Assembly: GCA_026387595.1 (NCBI GenBank)
Contig: JAPLLL010000141.1
Span: forward strand, 9,278-16,492
Length of the DNA stretch: 7,215 nucleotides
Source of the DNA: Candidatus Omnitrophota bacterium
GTDB taxonomy: Bacteria > Omnitrophota > Gorgyraeia > JABMQH01
Reading direction: 5' to 3'
Each line of letters opens with the position of its first letter. The first letter of the stretch is position 1. A program made the position numbers and the translations under genes. This document shows positions 1-4,620 of the stretch, piece by piece. The notes below the pieces were generated by a model. It had not been told where the DNA came from, did not search any database, and saw nothing but the letters and a program-made list of their open reading frames with translations.

Positions 1-436
1 CAGCCGATATGATGGATGCCGTTGCAACCCGTTTAACCGCTGCCGGAGTAACTGACGCCGTATCCAGGATCAACCTGCGCACGGCAATACATCTGGCGGC
101 CCAGAAGGATAACGAAGGCAAACCTTTCACTCCTGAAGTAGCCGCTGACTTCCTGCACCGCGAAACAGTCATGGGCCGCATAGGCGAGAACCTTAAGGAA
201 GTGCATGCTACTATCAATAAGGATGCAAAAGCGCCTGAAACCACACCGGTAACAAAAGCCCAGGTGCAGGCCAGATTAACCAGTGAAGGTTACGCCCCTG
301 AGACAGCCCGAGCCGCAGCCGATATGATGGATGCCGTTGCAACCCGTTTAACCGCTGCCGGAGTAACTGACGCCGTATCCAGGATCAACCTGCGCACGGC
401 AATACATCTGGCGGCCCAGAAGGATAACGAAGGCAA
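1..436 (+). repeat. 315-base in-frame tandem repeat (unit starts 1 and 316; 121 bases identical)
   Basis: Bases 1-121 match 316-436 without a mismatch, at an offset of 315 bases (105 codons, in frame). From base 122 the copies differ first at synonymous sites (AAACCTTTC against AAGCCGTTT, both Lys-Pro-Phe) and then diverge to clearly different but related protein sequence. The left copy begins at the window edge, so the identical block may be longer than 121 bases. Residues just before the second copy (AQVQARLTSEGYAPETARAAAD) align with those before a third, diverged copy (DIEACLRSGGVESETAKRAAQ), so the unit is an old protein repeat with one recently homogenised or duplicated block. Confidence 0.95.
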
Positions 437-3400
437 GCCGTTTGCAGCTGATGTGGTAGCTAATATATTGCATAACCAGGCGATCACCGACTTTACCGGC
501 GCAACACTTGCGCAGCTGCGCGCAAATATTGGTTTACCTGCAGCCGGCGCTGCCGATATAGAAGCGTGTTTAAGGAGCGGCGGCGTTGAGAGTGAAACTG
601 CTAAACGTGCGGCGCAGATCCTAACAGATGTTGAGACAAAGCCAAGTGTTTCAGCTGTTGCCGGCGCAATCAGCATACGCGACGCCCTTGATATTGCCGG
701 CCAAAAAGACAAGGAAGGCAAGTTTGCCGATGTAAAAATCGCAGCAACAGCGCTTGAGATAAACACGCTATTAGACAAAATACCCGTGTTAGCCGGCAGA
801 ATACCGTCCGAGACATTAGTCAATATAGCCGCTCAGGTCGGCACGAAAGGCGGATTTAGCGATACCGCAAAGGCCGCGGAGTACATAGGCGCCAGGGTCG
901 CTATCAACAACCCGAAGGCCGGATTTGTCAGCGAAAAAGAACAGCCTGTGATGAAGGCCGACGGCAAAACACCTGAGCTTGAAAAAGACGGCACGCCAAA
1001 AGTCGAAATAGTTACGCAGCGCCACGAAGATGTTATGATGAACGCCTTCAGGTCCGGCCTGTCAGGCATAGCAGCCGCCTACGGCACTTCTGTTGAGACC
1101 ATATTGAGCGTATGGGCAGGCCGCGAAATAACACCTGAAATAACGAAGAATATGGTTGATATAGATAGCATGCTTACACCAGCTTCCAAAGCAACGGATA
1201 TCGGCAAGCTTATAGCTTTTGCCGGCAACATCGACGAGAAAGACAGGGCGTATACCACGCCTAAAGAGGCAGCGATTGCGCTGGCCGCGGATGTGGCGGT
1301 GCGTAATGAAGGTTTCCTGACGCAGAAGCCGATGGCTTTGCCCGAAGGCCTTAATATCCCGAAAGAGATGCTTGAAAGATTAGGCGGGTCAATGCAGGTA
1401 CAAGCAGTCGCCGATGAAAAAGTAATGCCCACACTTATAGACGGCTCATTAACAATGGTTGCCGAAAAATATGGCACTACGCCAGAAGCCATAGTGGAAA
1501 GGCTGCTTGGCGTAGACCCGCAGAGAACACCCACGCGGTCAGTTGAAGCCGCGAAGCCCGATGATATTGGTGATATCGCCAAGATGGCAAATGTGGCCAA
1601 GAATGCAAATAAAGACATAGCAATGAAACTGACGCTTGCATCGCTGTTTGAGATTTCCTCTGATATAGGCAAGGGCAAGAAGTTCGCAAGCCCGCTTGAT
1701 GCGGTGCAGATGTTGAACGCCGAGGTAGCCGTAAACAAGGCCATAGAGACCGCAGGCGCAGATACATTCAACTTTGATATGACCATAGAGGATATAGTAA
1801 AAATCACCAAAGCCGATGAATTCAAGACTGATGCACGGCATATATTAATAGAACTGGGCGCCAGATTCGTTAAAAATAATAATAAGAAGGCCCGCTTGCT
1901 TGCAAATGCGTGGCGCGAAGCGTGTGAAGAACTATCGGGTGATAATAGCGTTACGCTGGGGCAGATCGACCGGGCAGCCGAAGAAGAATATGTCAAATTG
2001 TTAGGCGAACGCACAGCCAACAGGCTTGGCCGCCTTGCTATTATTAAGAATGAACTGACCGGCTTCACCGACAGCTGGACCGGTGAAGAGCGGGCTTCTG
2101 TTGTGGATACGATAGACCGATTCCTCGGCGAGGAGACCGAAATAGCGGAAGTAGTGATCAGCAAGCCTAAAGCCAGCAGCCTTGAAGAACCCTGCCATGC
2201 GCGTGTTGCGAAGATTACGGGAGCCAACGGGAAACGTATGATGCTTAAATATCTGGATACGACAGCAGGCAGGGCCTCCAGGCAGATGCTGGCAGATATG
2301 TTCGTTAACGGTGATATAGAGAAAGGTCAACTGAAGCCCGAGCTGAAAGGCCTCCTGTTCCTATTTAGGCTCAGCCAAGGTTTTGTGATAGGCCAGCAGG
2401 CCGCCGACGCAACGGCGCGCGAATATGTAACAAAGAACGCGGCAAATCCGGAAAAACTGCAGAAATTATACGCCGGGCTTACAGAACTCTATAACAAGCT
2501 GCTTGCTGCCGGATATTTCCCGAACAGGACCGAAGGCTCTACCGAAAACTTCCTGGACAGCGTGGGCCTCATGCTAAATAAGGACGGCAGCATAAAACAT
2601 ATCGCTATCATGGACGTTTCCAATCTGACCAATCGGCAGTCAGACGACCAGGGCAAGCAGCAGCGAGGACGGATTGACGAAAGCGTGGCGTCATTGAAGG
2701 AAAAACTTGAACAGGATATCGGCGGTATCGCCGGGTTAACGCCAGAGGCCAAGGTATTAAGCGGCAAGGCCGCGCAGAAGGTGCGGGAATTCAACGAATT
2801 TGTAAAGGCCGTTGAAGCCGGCGTGGCCGGTTCCGCGAATACCGAAGCAGTGACCGCCGTAAGAAGCTATAATACTATCCAGAACATCAAGAACTGCGCT
2901 TCCGAGATGCTCTATAATATACTGGCGGCAAAAGGCGTTAAGGCAGACCCGATCAAACTCGCCGAACAAATGGCGCAGACACTGGTTGAAACCTGGGATG
3001 CCTCCGCCAAGTCGCAGCTTACGCAGGATGGCACGGTGCTGATATCGCCCAAAGACATGCAGAACCTTGTGGCTAAATTCTACAAAGCCGATGTCGAATC
3101 GCTTGATGTTCTGAAAAAGAACGGCAAGGCGCTCTCCGGATTTGTGGCGGCCGGGAATGCGGTAGGCCTGTGGGTCAATGGCAACCACTATGTAACCGTC
3201 ACAGCCGTTGCCGAGAAAGCAGACGGGACTAAGGTGTATGAAGTCATAGAGCAGGATAAGTCAGTCATGTACGTGGCAGAAGACACGCTGATGGCCGCAG
3301 CTAACGAAGGCATGGCTATCGATAAGAAACATAAAGGAAAACAGCCGCAGGCATTCGCCATAGCGCTTAATTCAGCGCAGGGCGCAAGGGCTGACATGGC

Positions 3401-4409
3401 AGATCAGATAAGAGGAAGCGCGAACTTCCCGACGTTCACGGAATCAGTTGATGCGGCAATTGTGGCCGGCCTTGTATTTAAAGGAATAAGCGCGGAAGAA
3501 GTCCTGAAAGACCCGGATGCGGCCGTTGGCATGGAGCTGCCTCGGATTATCGGGCCAGAACAGCTGCCGGTTCCGCGCGCAGGGATCATCAACCCGGCGC
3601 TTCCAGTTTTTGCCTTATCGCCTGCGGAACAGAAGCAAAAAGAACGCGAAATAGGCAAAACAATTACAAGGAGCCTGGTCGCGGGCGCTGTAACCGGCAA
3701 GCCCGAGTACCTGCCTTATATGCAGGAGACCGGCAAAAACATATCGGTGATACAGGCGCAAGCGCTTAAAGATCCCAATGACCAATTTAATGTCAGGCTA
3801 TACGGCTACGTAAAGACCATTGAAAAGCTTAAGCAGGATGCGAAGCTGGACGGAGATTTCGTGGCCGTGGTGACCGTAAATGGTCCGGACGAGACGGAAA
3901 AATTAACAGCGGCGCTGCAGGCTGCGTTGGGTGAAAACTACAGCAATATTATAACCGTGGTCGACATATCGCCGGTTTCTCCGTCGGAAAGTATGGCGGA
4001 TTACGTAAAGAAAACGCTTATTGCCAGAAAGGTATTAGGAGAGAAGCCTATAAATGGCATGGCATTCGGGTTTGCCGCAGAAAACGCAAAGGCGTTCGTA
4101 ACCGAGATAAAGGATATGAAGCCGGCCGGCGTCAGGTTTGCCGCGATATGCGGAGAGGTGGCAGATACCAAGAACAATTCATTTGTCGAAGGCTGCGACA
4201 TAGCGATGATGCTGATGACAGCTGATGTGAAGGCCGGGACTGTGGTCCAGATCGGCGGCACCAAAGATGATCAGAACGATCCGAAAAATCCGCTCTCCGA
4301 ATTAAAGAACGCGGGGATACATATCCTGCCCGTGATCACCGCTGACCAGGTGACTGATTCTATCGACGCGTTCAGAAAGGCCGCGGAGGCGTTTGCGACG
4401 TCGATGTAA
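3..4409 (+). CDS. Giant multidomain repeat protein with C39-like cysteine peptidase domain (5' partial)
   Basis: The reading frame is open from the window edge to TAA at 4407-4409, giving 1468 residues counted from the codon at 3. The Met at 9 is not the start: the same Ala-Asp-Met-Met context recurs inside the repeat at 318-329, so the gene extends upstream. Layout: residues 1-580, helical repeats of the form L..AxxIAxQxDxxGKxF....AA..L; about 620-800, mixed helical and kinase-like region; about 945-1110, C39/papain-like peptidase, with Gln960, Cys965 (in NCASEML), His1062 (in GNHYVTV) and Asp1085 (in IEQDK); about 1177-1205, Pro-rich linker; about 1280-1468, unassigned alternating strand/helix domain. 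The peptidase call rests on the order and spacing of these residues and on the strand pattern around His and Asp; family members cleave peptides by a Cys nucleophile. Substrate and cellular location are unknown because the N-terminus is missing. No signal peptide or membrane segment is visible in this part. The overall protein is not recognised by name. Confidence 0.9.
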   Translation, partial: ADMMDAVATRLTAAGVTDAVSRINLRTAIHLAAQKDNEGKPFTPEVAADFLHRETVMGRIGENLKEVHATINKDAKAPETTPVTKAQVQARLTSEGYAPETARAAADMMDAVATRLTAAGVTDAVSRINLRTAIHLAAQKDNEGKPFAADVVANILHNQAITDFTGATLAQLRANIGLPAAGAADIEACLRSGGVESETAKRAAQILTDVETKPSVSAVAGAISIRDALDIAGQKDKEGKFADVKIAATALEINTLLDKIPVLAGRIPSETLVNIAAQVGTKGGFSDTAKAAEYIGARVAINNPKAGFVSEKEQPVMKADGKTPELEKDGTPKVEIVTQRHEDVMMNAFRSGLSGIAAAYGTSVETILSVWAGREITPEITKNMVDIDSMLTPASKATDIGKLIAFAGNIDEKDRAYTTPKEAAIALAADVAVRNEGFLTQKPMALPEGLNIPKEMLERLGGSMQVQAVADEKVMPTLIDGSLTMVAEKYGTTPEAIVERLLGVDPQRTPTRSVEAAKPDDIGDIAKMANVAKNANKDIAMKLTLASLFEISSDIGKGKKFASPLDAVQMLNAEVAVNKAIETAGADTFNFDMTIEDIVKITKADEFKTDARHILIELGARFVKNNNKKARLLANAWREACEELSGDNSVTLGQIDRAAEEEYVKLLGERTANRLGRLAIIKNELTGFTDSWTGEERASVVDTIDRFLGEETEIAEVVISKPKASSLEEPCHARVAKITGANGKRMMLKYLDTTAGRASRQMLADMFVNGDIEKGQLKPELKGLLFLFRLSQGFVIGQQAADATAREYVTKNAANPEKLQKLYAGLTELYNKLLAAGYFPNRTEGSTENFLDSVGLMLNKDGSIKHIAIMDVSNLTNRQSDDQGKQQRGRIDESVASLKEKLEQDIGGIAGLTPEAKVLSGKAAQKVREFNEFVKAVEAGVAGSANTEAVTAVRSYNTIQNIKNCASEMLYNILAAKGVKADPIKLAEQMAQTLVETWDASAKSQLTQDGTVLISPKDMQNLVAKFYKADVESLDVLKKNGKALSGFVAAGNAVGLWVNGNHYVTVTAVAEKADGTKVYEVIEQDKSVMYVAEDTLMAAANEGMAIDKKHKGKQPQAFAIALNSAQGARADMADQIRGSANFPTFTESVDAAIVAGLVFKGISAEEVLKDPDAAVGMELPRIIGPEQLPVPRAGIINPALPVFALSPAEQKQKEREIGKTITRSLVAGAVTGKPEYLPYMQETGKNISVIQAQALKDPNDQFNVRLYGYVKTIEKLKQDAKLDGDFVAVVTVNGPDETEKLTAALQAALGENYSNIITVVDISPVSPSESMADYVKKTLIARKVLGEKPINGMAFGFAAENAKAFVTEIKDMKPAGVRFAAICGEVADTKNNSFVEGCDIAMMLMTADVKAGTVVQIGGTKDDQNDPKNPLSELKNAGIHILPVITADQVTDSIDAFRKAAEAFATSM
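63..1740 (+). repeat. Degenerate protein repeat, six copies of a roughly 35-residue helical motif
   Basis: The motif (I/L)xxxxAxxIAxQxDxxGKxFxxxxxAAxxL recurs in frame with its start at about 69, 384, 669, 801, 1200 and 1623. Examples are AAQKDNEGKPF (copies 1 and 2), AGQKDKEGKF (3), AAQVGTKGGF (4), AGNIDEKDRAY (5) and SSDIGKGKKF (6). Copies 1-3 sit in units of about 95-105 residues; later copies are spaced irregularly. The pattern suggests pairs of helices joined by a polar Gly/Lys turn, that is, an alpha-solenoid-like scaffold. This was found by eye; no matching named repeat family is claimed. Confidence 0.6.
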
Positions 4410-4447
4410 TGGAGGTGTTAATATTTCAAAAAGTTAGCTTCTGAATA

Positions 4448-4475
4448 TTGACATTTACGGAGGGTATGATATACT
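4448..4475 (+). promoter_or_regulatory. Sigma70-type promoter for the downstream gene
   Basis: A perfect -35 box TTGACA lies at 4448-4453 and a -10 box TATACT (one change from TATAAT) at 4470-4475, with a 16-base spacer. TG at 4467-4468, one base before the -10 box, forms an extended -10 (TGA-TATACT). Transcription would begin near 4482, giving a leader of about 140 bases before the ATG at 4621. The site is 38 bases after the stop of the upstream gene, inside the only clearly AT-rich stretch of the window. An imperfect AT-rich inverted repeat (4420-4428 with 4442-4449) touches the -35 box and could be an operator, but this is weak. Confidence 0.7.
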
Positions 4476-4486
4476 TATAGTAGAAT

Positions 4487-4518
4487 AACGCGAGAAAGGC
4501 AGATTAGAATGTTGCGTT
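4487..4518 (+). other. Possible 5' leader hairpin (or weak terminator)
   Basis: AACGCGA (4487-4493) can pair with TTGCGTT (4512-4518): seven pairs including one G-U, around an 18-base loop. It would form within a few bases of the predicted transcript start, and a pyrimidine/T-rich run (TCTTTTATTT) follows. It may stabilise or attenuate the leader transcript, or help to end read-through from the upstream gene. The stem is short and the loop long, so it may be chance. No known riboswitch consensus was recognised in the leader. Confidence 0.3.
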
Positions 4519-4580
4519 TCTTTTATTTAGTCGGGCTTTTAAATTTTTTTAAAAACCTTTTAAACTTATAAGGTAGTAGT

Positions 4581-4616
4581 ATGATTACGGGTTTAACAGT
4601 ACATATTATATGGTAA
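4581..4616 (+). CDS. Possible 11-codon leader mini-ORF before the TIKI-like gene
   Basis: ATG at 4581 opens an 11-residue frame (MITGLTVHIIW) ending with TAA at 4614-4616, four bases before the ATG of the next gene. It is preceded by AAGGTAG (4570-4576), a modest Shine-Dalgarno-like sequence at suitable spacing, whereas the large gene itself has no convincing ribosome binding site. This arrangement would fit translational coupling. A frame this short arises easily by chance, and no peptide motif supports it. Confidence 0.2.
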   Translation: MITGLTVHIIW

Positions 4617-4620
4617 TATA

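Noticed and set aside
9..11. ATG at 9 as the true start of the first gene
   Set aside because: The frame is open to the window edge and the same residues occur inside the repeat unit at 318-329, so this Met is internal.
290..823. Antisense open frame of 177 codons across the repeats
   Set aside because: It is the complement of the repeat region, has the same Ser/Ala-rich shadow composition, and no ribosome site or domain was seen.
1079..2227. Long antisense open frame of 382 codons
   Set aside because: It lies entirely opposite the coherent repeat/helical coding sequence of the first gene, and its translation is Ser/Ala-rich and low in complexity, as expected for the complement of this codon usage.
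4465..4470. TATGAT as the -10 box
   Set aside because: It leaves only 11 bases after TTGACA; TATACT at 4470-4475 gives a 16-base spacer and an extended TG.
4531..4565. Rho-independent terminator in the GGGCTTTTAAATTTTTTTAAAAACC region
   Set aside because: The possible stem has only two G-C pairs and a mismatch, the rest being A-T, with no clean T-tract after a GC-rich stem; it is better described as an AT-rich leader.
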